Shown: one piece after another, positions 8,786 through 18,050 of the stretch
How the letters are laid out: each line of letters starts with the position of its first letter
How positions within the stretch are numbered: the stretch's first letter is position 1
Source: Marinomonas sp. MED121
Lineage (GTDB): Bacteria > Pseudomonadota > Gammaproteobacteria > Pseudomonadales > Marinomonadaceae
DNA length: 64,000 bases
Direction of reading: 5' to 3'
Assembly (NCBI RefSeq): GCF_000153025.1
Contig: NZ_CH672431.1
Location: 314,765-378,764, forward strand
Translations under genes and position numbers: made by a program
The notes under the pieces: generated by a model
Seen by the model: only the letters and a program-made list of their open reading frames with translations
The model's database searches: none
What the model was told of the DNA's origin: nothing

Positions 8786-10315
8786 CTAAGAATGTATTAG
8801 TAGACTACGTCCTGTCATTTCAGTCGGTACTTCAATCCCCATTATCTCTAAGATAGTGGGAGCAATATCACTTAATGCACCACTTTTCACTGATAAACTG
8901 CTATCTGGAGACACAAGCACTAAAGGCACAGGCTCAATAGTATGAGAAGTTAATGGTTGAGTACCGTCATCACTTAGCATTTGCTCAACATTACCATGGT
9001 CTGCGGTAATTAAGCATGAACCAGCGTTTAATTCTAAGGCAGCCAACACTCGACCAATACAAGCATCTACTGCCTCTACCGCTTTCACTGCCGCATCAAA
9101 CACACCACTGTGTCCTACCATATCACCATTAGCAAAGTTACAAATAATAGTGTCATAAGTGCCAGCAGAAATAACTTCCACCAGTTTATCCGTTACTTCT
9201 GGTGCACTCATTTCTGGTTTTAGATCATAAGTAGCAACATCAGGAGAAGGAATAAGTTCACGCTCTTCACCTTCAAATAACGCTTCTTCACCACCATTGA
9301 AGAAAAAGGTAACGTGAGCATACTTTTCTGTTTCAGCAATACGCAGCTGAGTCTTACCCAACTTGGCGAGTACTTCACCCAAGGTATTACTCAAGGCAAC
9401 AGGCGGGAAGGCGACGCTTGCTTTTATATCAGAAGCATATTCAGTAAAGGTGACAAAAGCCCCTAATTTTGGCGTTGCTTTACGTGTAAAACCACTAAAA
9501 TCAGCATCCGTAAAAGCACGGGTTAATTGACGAGCACGGTCAGGACGGAAGTTAGCAAAAACAATCGCATCGCCTTCTTCAAGTGTCACCGCATCACCAA
9601 TAACTGTCGCAGGTACGAATTCGTCATTCTGATCTCTATCATAAGCAGCTAAAATTGCTTGCTCGGCCGTTGCTGCATGACACTCAGCTTGCCCTAGCGC
9701 TATGGCATCGTAAGCTGTTTCAACACGTTCCCAACGGTTATCCCTATCCATCGCAAAGTAACGACCAGTCAGAGTCGCAATACGCCCCGTCCCCAATGCC
9801 GCTAATTTCGCTTCAAGATCAGCAATAGGTGCCTGAGCTGAACGCGGTGGCGTATCACGTCCATCAGTAAAACCATGAATATAAACTTTCTTAGCACCAC
9901 GTTTTACTGCCATTTCACTCATGGCCATAATTTGCTCATGATGACTATGAACACCACCCGCAGATAGAAGGCCTAAAATATGAACCGCTTTATCTGCTTT
10001 AACCGCAGTATCTACCGCATTAACAAGGGCTTCATTATCAAAAAAGCTGCCATCTTCAATGGCTTTGCCAATACGGGTAAAGTTTTGATAAACAGTACGA
10101 CCAGCACCTAAGTTCATGTGCCCAACTTCAGAATTACCCATTTGACCTTCTGGTAATCCCACTGCCATGCCAGATGTTTGAATCAGGCTATGGGGTCTTG
10201 TTTGCCATAATTTATCCCAATTAGGCGTATTTGCCGCTGCAATTGCATTTGACTTAGATGTTTCGCTATAACCCCAGCCATCCAAAATAAAAAGTGCGGT
10301 TGTCTTTTTCGCCAT
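8786..10315 (-). CDS. gpmI: GpmI, 2,3-bisphosphoglycerate-independent phosphoglycerate mutase
   Basis: Cytoplasmic glycolytic/gluconeogenic enzyme of 509 residues, the normal length, interconverting 3- and 2-phosphoglycerate with two Mn ions. LDGWGYSE near residue 11 supplies metal ligands, and the phosphorylated Ser62 sits in [21 protein letters not shown] near residue 435 supplies the second metal site. It is the first gene of the gpmI-envC-ctpA-yibQ unit. In many gammaproteobacteria gpmI lies next to the rhodanese-grxC-secB genes; here about 7 kb of other DNA intervenes. Confidence 0.97.
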   Translation of the reverse strand: MAKKTTALFILDGWGYSETSKSNAIAAANTPNWDKLWQTRPHSLIQTSGMAVGLPEGQMGNSEVGHMNLGAGRTVYQNFTRIGKAIEDGSFFDNEALVNAVDTAVKADKAVHILGLLSAGGVHSHHEQIMAMSEMAVKRGAKKVYIHGFTDGRDTPPRSAQAPIADLEAKLAALGTGRIATLTGRYFAMDRDNRWERVETAYDAIALGQAECHAATAEQAILAAYDRDQNDEFVPATVIGDAVTLEEGDAIVFANFRPDRARQLTRAFTDADFSGFTRKATPKLGAFVTFTEYASDIKASVAFPPVALSNTLGEVLAKLGKTQLRIAETEKYAHVTFFFNGGEEALFEGEERELIPSPDVATYDLKPEMSAPEVTDKLVEVISAGTYDTIICNFANGDMVGHSGVFDAAVKAVEAVDACIGRVLAALELNAGSCLITADHGNVEQMLSDDGTQPLTSHTIEPVPLVLVSPDSSLSVKSGALSDIAPTILEIMGIEVPTEMTGRSLLIHS

Positions 10316-10418
10316 TGTACCGATACCCGTTAAGTTAAATAATCGTTGTCTTTCGATACTAACACAGGCTTGTAATTTTGTTACAAGATCTCAGTGACAT
10401 AAGCTAAATTTTGTTGGT

Positions 10419-11342
10419 TTAACTAACAGCAGCAGTAACAGTCGAAGGCATTTCTAGTTGCCCTAAGAGCCAGTCACGAAATGTCACTACCTGCTCTAAA
10501 TCGGCTTTATTCGCAGGATAAGATAAGAAATACTCATGTGGCGTCATGCAAGCATCGCCAAACGGGGCAACCAATACACCTGAGGCAAGTGCATCTTTGA
10601 CTATCATGGTCGGCATAATCGCAACGCCCATACCAGATTTAGCCGCCTCTAACAGCATATGAAAATGCTCAAAGCCAGGCCCAGTTAAATGGCTTGCAGC
10701 TAGCTCTTGCTGCGCCATCCATTCAGACCAAGCATTACTTCTGGATGTAAGGTGCATTAAAGGAAACAAACTAATGTCACTGCGCTTTGCAGTATCAAGA
10801 GTGAGACCCTTTTCAGCTAGAAGAGAAGGGGAACAAACAGGAATAACATGTTCATTCATTAAGTGATGAGAGACGCCTTTAGGCCAATGATCACCCCCAT
10901 AATGCAGAATCACATCTACTTTTTTGGGGTCAAGATTATCCGTCACATCCATCGCATTCACCTTAATATTAAATTGAGGATGAAGGCGCTGAAAATCAGC
11001 TAACTTGGGGACTAACCAATAGGAGGCTAAAGTCGGTAACGACGCTAGATTTAAGGATATCTTTTCGTCTTCCCGGTGTAACATTTTTAAACAAGCGCTT
11101 TCCATGCTGTCTAACAAAGGCACCACTTCTTTGTAATAAGCGGCACCCGTACCCGTCAAAACCAAACGTTTATTGAGGCGAATAAAAAGATCTCTCGAAA
11201 GGAATTCTTCAAGGTTTCTAATTTGTCGACTCACCGCACTTTGAGTCAAATGCAGTTCTTGTGCAGCACGGGTAAAACTTAGGTGACGGACAGACGCTTC
11301 AAAACATTTGAGGGCGGTAGACGAAGGTAGGTATCGGCGCAT
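10419..11342 (-). CDS. LysR-family regulator, GcvA-like
   Basis: A 307-residue LysR-type transcription factor. The N-terminal HTH reads LPSSTALKCFEASVRHLSFTRAAQELHLTQSAVSRQIRNLE (about residues 5-45), the GcvA subgroup pattern, followed by a substrate-binding domain from about residue 90. It lies downstream of the amaA-like oxidase on the same strand, 176 bases away, with its own presumed promoter. It may control the oxidase/dehydrogenase pair or be unrelated. The effector is unknown. Confidence 0.85.
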   Translation of the reverse strand: MRRYLPSSTALKCFEASVRHLSFTRAAQELHLTQSAVSRQIRNLEEFLSRDLFIRLNKRLVLTGTGAAYYKEVVPLLDSMESACLKMLHREDEKISLNLASLPTLASYWLVPKLADFQRLHPQFNIKVNAMDVTDNLDPKKVDVILHYGGDHWPKGVSHHLMNEHVIPVCSPSLLAEKGLTLDTAKRSDISLFPLMHLTSRSNAWSEWMAQQELAASHLTGPGFEHFHMLLEAAKSGMGVAIMPTMIVKDALASGVLVAPFGDACMTPHEYFLSYPANKADLEQVVTFRDWLLGQLEMPSTVTAAVS

Positions 11343-11518
11343 TTAAATTTGCCACAACTTGTTACATTAAGAAGGTAGAAACTGTAACCGAGTTTGATCT
11401 AAGACAACACAAAAAACTGAGGAAATTCGCCATTTCTTCGAAAAAACGCCCCGAAATAGCCCAAAAATCTAAAAATACTGTGATAACAATATTTAAAGCC
11501 GATTCAAACCTATCAAGA

Positions 11519-12787
11519 TCATGTCAAAACCTGCCCCACATGATAGACATGGGCCCCCACTTCATAGAAGGAACGTTTCATCTCTCGCATTGAAACCGGA
11601 CTCAATTTTGTCAGCGCCAAAGGCATGACATGCTTTTCATCAAGCAAATGCAGCGCGAGTTCTTTACCCATAGTCGTGGCTGGCCCTATACCTCTCCCAC
11701 TGTAACCAATTAAGCTATACACTCCCGCATCTAACTGATGACAGTGGGGCAAATGGTCTTGGCTAAATGCAATTTGACCACTCCAAGCATATTGCCAATC
11801 TAACTTAGGTAGGTGTTTAAATAGTTTATGAATGCGTTTATCTGCCCATTGCAATAAACGGGTATTCAACCCCGCACCGCCCATTCCTCCAAAGATTAAA
11901 CGCCCCGCTTGATCCAACCTCAATGAACTCATCACTGTACAGGTATCCCACAAGCCCTCTTTACCAGGCAAAATTTGAGCAAGCACATCATCCGCTAAAG
12001 GCTGACTGGCAAACTGACTATATTGAATCGGTACAAATGAAGCTTTAAGTTCGGGAAAGATGTGCTCAGAATATGCATTGGTTGCCAATACCACTTTATC
12101 AGCAACAACCTTTGCCCCAGAAGAACACATCAAGTGATAGCCATTTGCTTCACCCTTAATACTTAACACCTTTGTGTGCTCAAAAATTTGAGCCGAGAAA
12201 CCCATAGCTGCTTTTGCCAAACCCAGCACATAAGAAAGTGGCTGAATCGTACCTGCTCTTGGGTCAAACAAAGCCGCTGAGAAACAATCGGAGCCAATAC
12301 GTGATTGCGCAGCTTTCTGATCAAGCAGCTCGACAGGAGCAGAACGGCTATTGAGTTGTAAGTAGCGACTTTCTAACTGTCGTAAGCCACTTTTTCCAAC
12401 GGCAGCATGTAAAGTGCCTTTTCGTGTCGCTTCACACTTGATCTGATTTTCCTTAATCAGGGAGAAGACCAAATCAGGCGCTTTAGCTAAGGCATGATAC
12501 AAAACATCAGCGGCCTCTTTCCCTATGGTTTTTTCAACCTCATCAGGCGGCATCCATAATCCCGCATTAACAAGACCAACATTGCGCCCTGAGCCACCAT
12601 AACCAACCGTATTGGCTTCAAGAACAACGACTTTCAGCCCTTTTTTAGCCAACTCTAGGGCGCAGGACAAACCAGAATAGCCAGCACCAACAATAGCAAC
12701 ATCCGCTTTCATCGACCCTTTTAGTAAGGGGAAATTAAGTTTATCTTCAGCGCTTGCCTTCCATAGGGAGAGATTAGTATCTGGCAT
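11519..12787 (-). CDS. amaA: AmaA-like FAD-dependent oxidase (probable L-pipecolate oxidase)
   Basis: A 422-residue DAO-family flavoprotein. The Rossmann motif ADVAIVGAGYSGLSCALELA is near residue 29 and GYGGSGRNVGLVNAG near 63 marks the PuuB/OrdL/AmaA group. A C-terminal FAD contact is GYSGRGIGPATTMGKEL. The ATG at 12787 follows AGGAG at 6-7 bases; the upstream in-frame TTG would put that site inside the gene. Length and pairing with an ALDH7 gene match Pseudomonas amaA, whose product oxidises L-pipecolate to piperideine-6-carboxylate. A gamma-glutamylputrescine oxidase role is the main alternative, but the neighbours favour pipecolate. Confidence 0.75.
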   Translation of the reverse strand: MPDTNLSLWKASAEDKLNFPLLKGSMKADVAIVGAGYSGLSCALELAKKGLKVVVLEANTVGYGGSGRNVGLVNAGLWMPPDEVEKTIGKEAADVLYHALAKAPDLVFSLIKENQIKCEATRKGTLHAAVGKSGLRQLESRYLQLNSRSAPVELLDQKAAQSRIGSDCFSAALFDPRAGTIQPLSYVLGLAKAAMGFSAQIFEHTKVLSIKGEANGYHLMCSSGAKVVADKVVLATNAYSEHIFPELKASFVPIQYSQFASQPLADDVLAQILPGKEGLWDTCTVMSSLRLDQAGRLIFGGMGGAGLNTRLLQWADKRIHKLFKHLPKLDWQYAWSGQIAFSQDHLPHCHQLDAGVYSLIGYSGRGIGPATTMGKELALHLLDEKHVMPLALTKLSPVSMREMKRSFYEVGAHVYHVGQVLT

Positions 12788-12810
12788 TTGGGGCTCCTGC
12801 AATCTAGAAA

Positions 12811-12848
12811 TTAAGAGTGAGGACTTAGCAAAAAGCCTTCACTCTTAA
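12811..12848 (-). terminator. Hairpin between amaB and amaA (attenuator-like)
   Basis: A perfect 10-bp inverted repeat (TTAAGAGTGA / TCACTCTTAA), with partial pairing continuing inward, fills the gap between amaB and amaA. On the minus strand it is followed by only a weak T run (TTTCTAG). It could partially terminate transcription or stabilise the amaB message; the gap leaves no obvious second promoter. Confidence 0.45.
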
Positions 12849-12876
12849 CCGGTTAACTAAGGTTTCAAGGCATTAA

Positions 12877-14424
12877 TTACTCAAAAACAATGCCTTGAGC
12901 CAATGGTAAGTCACCACCATAATTCACAGTATTTGTGGTACGACGCATATAATTTCTCCAGGCATCAGAGCCACTTTCACGACCGCCGCCGGTTTCTTTT
13001 TCACCCCCAAATGCACCGCCAATCTCAGCACCTGAGGTACCAATATTGACGTTAGCAATACCACAGTCAGAACCCGCTGGAGACATAAAGACCTCAGCTT
13101 CACGCATGCTTTCAGTAAATACCGCCGAAGACAGACCTTGAGGCACATTGTTTTGAATCTCAATGGCTTCTTCAAACTCATCAAAGCTCAATACATAGAG
13201 AATGGGTGCGAAGGTTTCTTGCTGAACAATTGCTGCATCATGGGCAATGCGAACGATTGCAGGCTGAACATAAAAGCCGCCAGCAGGCACATTAGCGGTT
13301 ACACGCTGACCACCAAAGACCACCTCTCCCCCTTGGACTTTGGCTTGTTCTAAAGCAGATTGCATCCTATTGAAACTTTGCTCATCAACCAATGGCCCCA
13401 CTAACGAACCTTCTACCAATGGATCACCGATAGGCAAGGAGGCATAAGATTTCACTAGACGTGCGACTAAATCATCAACCACTGAAGAATGAGTAATCAG
13501 ACGCCTTAGAGTTGTACAACGTTGACCAGCGGTACCGGCTGCAGAAAAGACGATCGCCCTTAAGGCTAAATCAAGATCCGCCGTTTTGGACACTATCATG
13601 GCATTGTTGCCACCAAGCTCTAACAAAGAACGACCTAATCGAGCCGCGACCGTTTGCGCGACTTGACGCCCCATAGCAGTTGAACCTGTCGCAGAAACAA
13701 GTGGATAAGTTGATGATGCAGCCATTGCTTCACCCACTTGACGATCACCAATTACTACACTGCAAACGGCTTTTGGAATCTCTGGCATATCAGCCAATAC
13801 TTTTTGTGCAATGCTATACATGGCTAACGCGCAGAGTGGCGCTTTTTCAGAAGGCTTTAATAAAATAGGATTACCACACACTAGGCCTAACATGGCATTC
13901 CAAGCCCACACCGCCATGGGGAAATTAAATGCAGTAATCACAGCAACAGGGCCAAGTGGGTGCCATTGCTCCATCATCCTATGGCCAGGGCGTTCACTCA
14001 CAATGCTTAAACCGTGCAACATTCTTGATTGGCCCACAGCGAAGTCACAGACATCTATCCATTCCTGCACCTCACCTAAAGCTTCAGGCATAATTTTACC
14101 CGCTTCTAATGAAATAACCTGTGCAAGTTCAGTTTTATATTTACGCGCTTCATCACCAATACGACGCACTAATTCACCACGCACAGGAGCCGGCATAGTG
14201 CGGAAAGTTTTAAACGCTTGGCGCATTTCTTCATTAATAGATTCAAGCTGGTCTAGGCTCGCATTTTTAAAAGAAGACAGTGGCTCCCCATTAATAGGGC
14301 TAGATGCACTAAATCTATCCCCTTGACCTAGCACTTCATGGTTACCCGTTAACACACTGAAAAAATGATCCCCCTGACGAAGGCGATTAATACCAATAGT
14401 TTCAAGACAGGTTAGCGTTGACAT
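12877..14424 (-). CDS. amaB: AmaB, L-2-aminoadipate-6-semialdehyde dehydrogenase (ALDH7 family)
   Basis: NAD-dependent aldehyde dehydrogenase of 515 residues. The antiquitin/ALDH7 hallmarks are present: LLELGGNNAMIV (catalytic Glu), AGTAGQRCTTLRRL with the catalytic Cys near residue 302, and a C-terminal GSDCGIANVNIGTSGAEIGG stretch with GGGRESGSDAW and DLPLAQGI. ALDH7 enzymes oxidise 2-aminoadipate semialdehyde to 2-aminoadipate in lysine/pipecolate breakdown. The ATG at 14424 follows GAGG at 6 bases; a GTG two codons upstream is less likely. It is first in the operon with the AmaA-like oxidase and divergent from a LysR gene. Confidence 0.88.
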   Translation of the reverse strand: MSTLTCLETIGINRLRQGDHFFSVLTGNHEVLGQGDRFSASSPINGEPLSSFKNASLDQLESINEEMRQAFKTFRTMPAPVRGELVRRIGDEARKYKTELAQVISLEAGKIMPEALGEVQEWIDVCDFAVGQSRMLHGLSIVSERPGHRMMEQWHPLGPVAVITAFNFPMAVWAWNAMLGLVCGNPILLKPSEKAPLCALAMYSIAQKVLADMPEIPKAVCSVVIGDRQVGEAMAASSTYPLVSATGSTAMGRQVAQTVAARLGRSLLELGGNNAMIVSKTADLDLALRAIVFSAAGTAGQRCTTLRRLITHSSVVDDLVARLVKSYASLPIGDPLVEGSLVGPLVDEQSFNRMQSALEQAKVQGGEVVFGGQRVTANVPAGGFYVQPAIVRIAHDAAIVQQETFAPILYVLSFDEFEEAIEIQNNVPQGLSSAVFTESMREAEVFMSPAGSDCGIANVNIGTSGAEIGGAFGGEKETGGGRESGSDAWRNYMRRTTNTVNYGGDLPLAQGIVFE

Positions 14425-14617
14425 AAACACCTCAAATAGAAAAGATTTAAACGATTTCCATCAAGATTACTGCCGCTATAAAAAAAGGGGAAATACACTT
14501 TTTCTTGTTGTGCTCTAGTTTTTTCCTATAGCCAAAAGCATACTTATTTAAAATTTGCCTAATTTTGTCAATTTAATAGAGTTCAAAACTATAAGAACAA
14601 AACGAGAGTAACCCATT

Positions 14618-15484
14618 ATGGACATTCGCAGCCTGAGATATTTCCAAGCAGTATATGAAGAGCAAAGCTTAAGCGGTGCTGCTAAACGTTGCTTTGTTGC
14701 TCAACCTTCTATTTCAGCAGCAATAGCCCAATTAGAAGCGTCATTAAAAGTCACTCTTTTCACTCGTCACTCGAAAGGAGTCACCGCGACAGATAATGCA
14801 AAAGATCTGTATCCGCATGCCTGCAAAATGATTAATGATCTACAAGCCTTACCCAACTTATTTACCGCCCAGCAAACGAATCTTGATCTCTCTGTTTCAC
14901 TAATGCCTTTTTTATCAGGCTCTCTAGTGAGTCAAGTTATCAAATCCATGTTAGAACAAGTTCCCAATTTACAGCTCAGTCTTGTGGATGAATCAGAGCA
15001 AGCGGACTTAAGGTTTACTTGCCAACGCTATCTGACAACAAACGACATATTTCACCCTCTTTGGGAAGATAACTATGTACTTGCCATGGCACCGCATCAC
15101 CCTTTGGCACAGCAAGCGAGTATCAGCCTTAAGCAAATCGATGGCTTACCTTTTATTAGTAGAACCCCCTGCGACATTATTGAATCTTGGCACTACCTGA
15201 TTCATAAACAAGGTATTCAGGTGGATGTTAGAGCTCAGGTTAAAACAGAGGAATATGCTTTAGATTTAGTGGCTGCAGGATTAGGCATCTCACTTATCCC
15301 AGAACACTCAGCACGCCAAAGAACGGATATCTGTTTACGTCCATTACATGATGCCAACTTTAAACGTCTGGTTGGTTTAGCCCATCACAAATCACAAAGC
15401 CTACCAAGTCGGCTATTGCAGAGCATATTAAACAGTAAAGAAGATTTACAAAAAGAACTTAAGAAACAGCAACTTGATAACTAA
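14618..15484 (+). CDS. LysR-family regulator divergent from amaB
   Basis: A 288-residue LysR-type regulator: HTH about residues 3-60 (MDIRSLRYFQAVYEEQSLSGAAKRCFVAQPSISAAIAQLE) and an effector domain from about 85. It is divergently transcribed from amaB with 193 bases between, the classic LysR/target arrangement, and is followed by the DUF1338 gene. Pseudomonas putida also carries a LysR gene between amaB and the DUF1338 gene hglS, from which I infer control of lysine/pipecolate catabolism. Confidence 0.88.
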   Translation: MDIRSLRYFQAVYEEQSLSGAAKRCFVAQPSISAAIAQLEASLKVTLFTRHSKGVTATDNAKDLYPHACKMINDLQALPNLFTAQQTNLDLSVSLMPFLSGSLVSQVIKSMLEQVPNLQLSLVDESEQADLRFTCQRYLTTNDIFHPLWEDNYVLAMAPHHPLAQQASISLKQIDGLPFISRTPCDIIESWHYLIHKQGIQVDVRAQVKTEEYALDLVAAGLGISLIPEHSARQRTDICLRPLHDANFKRLVGLAHHKSQSLPSRLLQSILNSKEDLQKELKKQQLDN

Positions 15485-15627
15485 GGAAAGCAGTTTAAAG
15501 ATTATGATATAAATCATGCCCAACTTTTTTGCATGAGAAGATGATAATTAAGCCTTTGTTATCTAGGCTAGAAATTCGCTACAGTTAAAACAAGTTAAAT
15601 GCAGTTCAACTGAAACAGGATATTAAG

Positions 15628-16425
15628 ATGTTAGTTCAAGATTTTTTCAACTCCCTATGGCACAGCTATATTGCAGTCACCCCTCAAGCCAAACGCATTC
15701 AAGAATTATTTGAAGCTAAGGGTGAAAAAGTACTGAATGATCATGTGGCATTTCGTACTTTTGCAAACTCACCTATTAGCCTAGATAAGCTAACCCCTAT
15801 GCTAGAGCAAATCGGCTATCAAGCCTACGGTGCCTTTAAGTTCGAGAAGAAGCACCTGTTCGCAAAGTGCTTTAAACATAGCGACCCAACTCAACCTAAA
15901 ATCTTTGTCAGCGAGCTACTTTCTCATGAGCTTTCTGAAGTTGCGCAAGAAGTTATCAATAAACTGGTCAGCCAAATTCCTGATCAGGTTGTGCAATCAC
16001 CCAGTATTTTTTGGCAAGGCCGTTTATGGAGTAAGCCTAGCTTTGAAGAGTACCAAGTACTGGCAGCAGAAAGTGAGTATGCGGCTTGGTTATCAACCAT
16101 GGGGCTTAAAGCGAACCACTTTACCGTCAGCATTAATCACTTGAAAAACTTTGATACGATTGAAAGCGTTAACCAATTATTACTGGATGAAGGTTACACT
16201 CTGAACGAAGTTGGCGGTCTAATTAAAGGCACCCCAGCACTCTTCCTAGAACAATCATCAACCATGGCGGACAAGATTAAGTTTGAATTCTCTACTGCCA
16301 AAAAAGTTGAAATCCCATCTTGTTTCTACGAGTTTGCCCTTCGCCATAAAATGGAGAACGGTGAAATCTTTGATAGTTTCATTGAAGGGAATGCCGATAA
16401 GATCTTTGATTCAACCAATCAATAA
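15628..16425 (+). CDS. Short-form DUF1338 protein, HglS-like 2-oxoadipate dioxygenase/decarboxylase
   Basis: A 265-residue protein of the DUF1338 family. HglS, a member of about 460 residues in Pseudomonas putida, converts 2-oxoadipate to D-2-hydroxyglutarate using Fe(II) and oxygen. Likely metal and substrate residues are His39 and Arg43 in NDHVAFRTF (the HxxxR spacing of HglS), His164 in LKANHFTVSINH, and an acidic residue such as Glu208 in LFLEQSSTMADKIKFEF. The ATG follows AGGA at about 7 bases. The protein is much shorter than HglS, like other short gammaproteobacterial DUF1338 proteins, so the same reaction is likely but unproven. Its place beside amaAB supports the lysine pathway. Confidence 0.75.
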   Translation: MLVQDFFNSLWHSYIAVTPQAKRIQELFEAKGEKVLNDHVAFRTFANSPISLDKLTPMLEQIGYQAYGAFKFEKKHLFAKCFKHSDPTQPKIFVSELLSHELSEVAQEVINKLVSQIPDQVVQSPSIFWQGRLWSKPSFEEYQVLAAESEYAAWLSTMGLKANHFTVSINHLKNFDTIESVNQLLLDEGYTLNEVGGLIKGTPALFLEQSSTMADKIKFEFSTAKKVEIPSCFYEFALRHKMENGEIFDSFIEGNADKIFDSTNQ

Positions 16426-16462
16426 TCTTATGAGCTGAGACTTCAGCAAGCCAATAGATATA

Positions 16463-16496
16463 AAAAGAGCGAATAAGCTAACTTATTCGCTCTTTT
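16463..16496. terminator. Bidirectional terminator between the DUF1338 gene and a lipoprotein gene
   Basis: A perfect 15-bp stem (left arm 16463-16477 starting AAAAGAGCG, right arm 16482-16496) with a 4-base loop ends in a T run on both strands. It sits between two convergent genes and suits both. Confidence 0.85.
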
Positions 16497-16505
16497 CTTT
16501 GCATC

Positions 16506-17186
16506 CTATTCAGCAAATTCAGGCGCTAGCATCATATCTAATTTGCCGGCCGCATATATTTGATTGCCATACAGGGTCACACTAGTGATAAAGCTAGGCA
16601 GCTCTTTGCTTTTTTCTAACTGAGCGATCAATTGTCCATCAATAAATAAGTCATTATTATCACTTAAGGTCACCCACATTTGCGGCAGTGCCTGCCCTGT
16701 TTTGGTAAACATGGCCCATAACTGAGTTTCCCCCTGAACTAACTTGATGCTCGTCTTTGCAACCGCCAAGGCTTTATCTTGGTTTGTTGCTTTATAACCC
16801 CCATATTTTAACGTCAGGGTCAGCTTCCCTCCTGCCAATTCCCCTTTTTTCCTCGCCATGACTTTTTCATCAAGTTCAGCTATGTATTGCTTCAACTGAT
16901 TAATTTTTACGACTAAAACACGATTAATCTCAATTATGGTTTCTGGATCATTGGACCACAAAGGCAAGGTTGAGCTGGTTTCGACTAGCTGCCCTGCTCT
17001 TTGCCACCAGAGCTCAGTTAAACGTGCAAATTCGAACTGTAATTGCGAACGCTTTAACTTGAGTTCATCAACCTCAGAATAAGTAGGCTGATTCTGGCTA
17101 GCGGGCTGGCTGGGGTTATTTGCGCACGCACTAAGCAAGCCTATCAAGAGCAGGCTTAACCCTGCTTTTATTAATCTAAACGTCAT
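16506..17186 (-). CDS. Predicted lipoprotein of unknown function
   Basis: A 226-residue protein with a lipoprotein signal: hydrophobic stretch 8-19 and lipobox LLSAC with Cys at about residue 21. The mature part has a short Ser/Gln/Asn-rich segment, a Lys/Glu-rich helical region (about 40-115), and a mainly beta C-terminal half. I do not recognise the family. It lies convergent to the DUF1338 gene and divergent from the rhodanese gene, so it is probably transcribed alone. Likely outer-membrane anchored. Confidence 0.8.
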   Translation of the reverse strand: MTFRLIKAGLSLLLIGLLSACANNPSQPASQNQPTYSEVDELKLKRSQLQFEFARLTELWWQRAGQLVETSSTLPLWSNDPETIIEINRVLVVKINQLKQYIAELDEKVMARKKGELAGGKLTLTLKYGGYKATNQDKALAVAKTSIKLVQGETQLWAMFTKTGQALPQMWVTLSDNNDLFIDGQLIAQLEKSKELPSFITSVTLYGNQIYAAGKLDMMLAPEFAE

Positions 17187-17269
17187 ATCCTTACGCCTTT
17201 TCTGCTTTTTGTCCTATCAAGTCTTGCTGAGATTCCTCTTTCAGCCATGTACGCCTTGCGTTTGCCGTG

Positions 17270-17275
17270 TATAAT
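17270..17275 (+). promoter_or_regulatory. Candidate -10 element of the rhodanese-grxC-secB unit
   Basis: A perfect TATAAT lies 40 bases before the preferred ATG of the rhodanese gene. The -35 region at 17 bases is weak. The element overlaps an in-frame GTG at 17267, which argues that this GTG is not the start. Confidence 0.45.
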
Positions 17276-17314
17276 GCCTGCAGTTTTTTGATAGGTCTAA
17301 TGGGTCTTATACGT

Positions 17315-17731
17315 ATGATGAACCAACTAATTGAATTTGGCACCAACCACTGGGAAATGGTTTCCCTATTTATTGTTTTAATAGCCTTAGTGGTTTGGGT
17401 TGAGAAAAAAGGCGGCGCAAGTAGCGTTTCAACTGCTGAAGCGACCGCTATGATGAATAACGAGTCAGCTCTCGTTCTTGATATTCGTCCTGCTGCAGAG
17501 TTTAAAACAGGCCATATAACCAATGCGCTGAATATTCCTGCGACCAAAATAAAAGATCAGATGGCGACACTTGAGAATCACAAATCAAACCCCATCATCT
17601 TAGTGTGTAAAACAGGTATGACTTCTGGCGCTAGCGCTAAAGAGCTGCAAAAAGAAGGTTACACTGTTTATAAAATGCAAGGCGGTATTGCTGAATGGCA
17701 AGGCGCTAATTTGCCATTAGTAACCAGCTAG
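17315..17731 (+). CDS. yibN: YibN-type membrane-anchored rhodanese-domain protein
   Basis: A 138-residue protein with one N-terminal membrane segment (about residues 13-29) and a cytoplasmic rhodanese domain (about 37-138). The active-site Cys98 sits in the loop CKTGMTS, with the conserved LDIRPAAEF and GGIAEWQGANLPL motifs. I prefer the tandem ATGs at 17315/17318 because the resulting N-terminus matches YibN length and an upstream in-frame GTG falls inside a TATAAT box; an ATG at 17300 is also possible. It precedes grxC and secB, the conserved order. The physiological sulfur acceptor is unknown. Confidence 0.88.
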   Translation: MMNQLIEFGTNHWEMVSLFIVLIALVVWVEKKGGASSVSTAEATAMMNNESALVLDIRPAAEFKTGHITNALNIPATKIKDQMATLENHKSNPIILVCKTGMTSGASAKELQKEGYTVYKMQGGIAEWQGANLPLVTS

Positions 17732-17741
17732 AGAGGTGCGT

Positions 17742-17996
17742 ATGTCTCAAGTAACTATTTACTCAAGTGACTATTGCCCTTTTTGCATTAGAGCTAAGCA
17801 ATTGTTAACCATGAAGCAAGTTGAGTTCAACGAAATTAACGTTGATGGTCAGTCTGCTTTACGCCGAGAAATGACAGAAAAGAGTGGCCGAACATCGGTT
17901 CCTCAAATCTGGATCCAAGAGCATCATGTCGGCGGTTGTGATGAATTATTTGCCTTGGAACGTAGTGGTAAGTTAGATGCATTACTGTCTCAGTAA
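17742..17996 (+). CDS. grxC: GrxC, glutaredoxin 3
   Basis: An 84-residue glutaredoxin with the dithiol active site C12-P-F-C15, TSVPQIWI (cis-proline) and GGCDEL glutathione-contact motifs. It reduces disulfides and glutathionylated proteins in the cytoplasm using glutathione. The ATG at 17742 follows GAGAGG at 5 bases; the GTG two codons upstream would overlap that site. It lies 10 bases after the rhodanese stop and 54 bases before secB. Confidence 0.96.
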   Translation: MSQVTIYSSDYCPFCIRAKQLLTMKQVEFNEINVDGQSALRREMTEKSGRTSVPQIWIQEHHVGGCDELFALERSGKLDALLSQ

Positions 17997-18050
17997 TGGA
18001 TTAAAACAAGACTATAAATACTAAAAAATACATAAGACTAAGGAAATACA

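Noticed and set aside
12924..13184. Minus-strand ORF inside the ALDH gene
   Set aside because: Out-of-frame shadow of amaB; the ALDH frame is strongly conserved.
13811..14326. 171-codon plus-strand ORF
   Set aside because: Antisense to amaB, low plausibility of composition, no start signal.
17267..17314. Upstream GTG start of the rhodanese gene
   Set aside because: The GTG lies in front of and overlaps a TATAAT box; YibN length fits the later ATGs.
17191..17547. 118-codon minus-strand ORF opposite the rhodanese gene
   Set aside because: Shadow of the rhodanese frame and the divergent promoter region.
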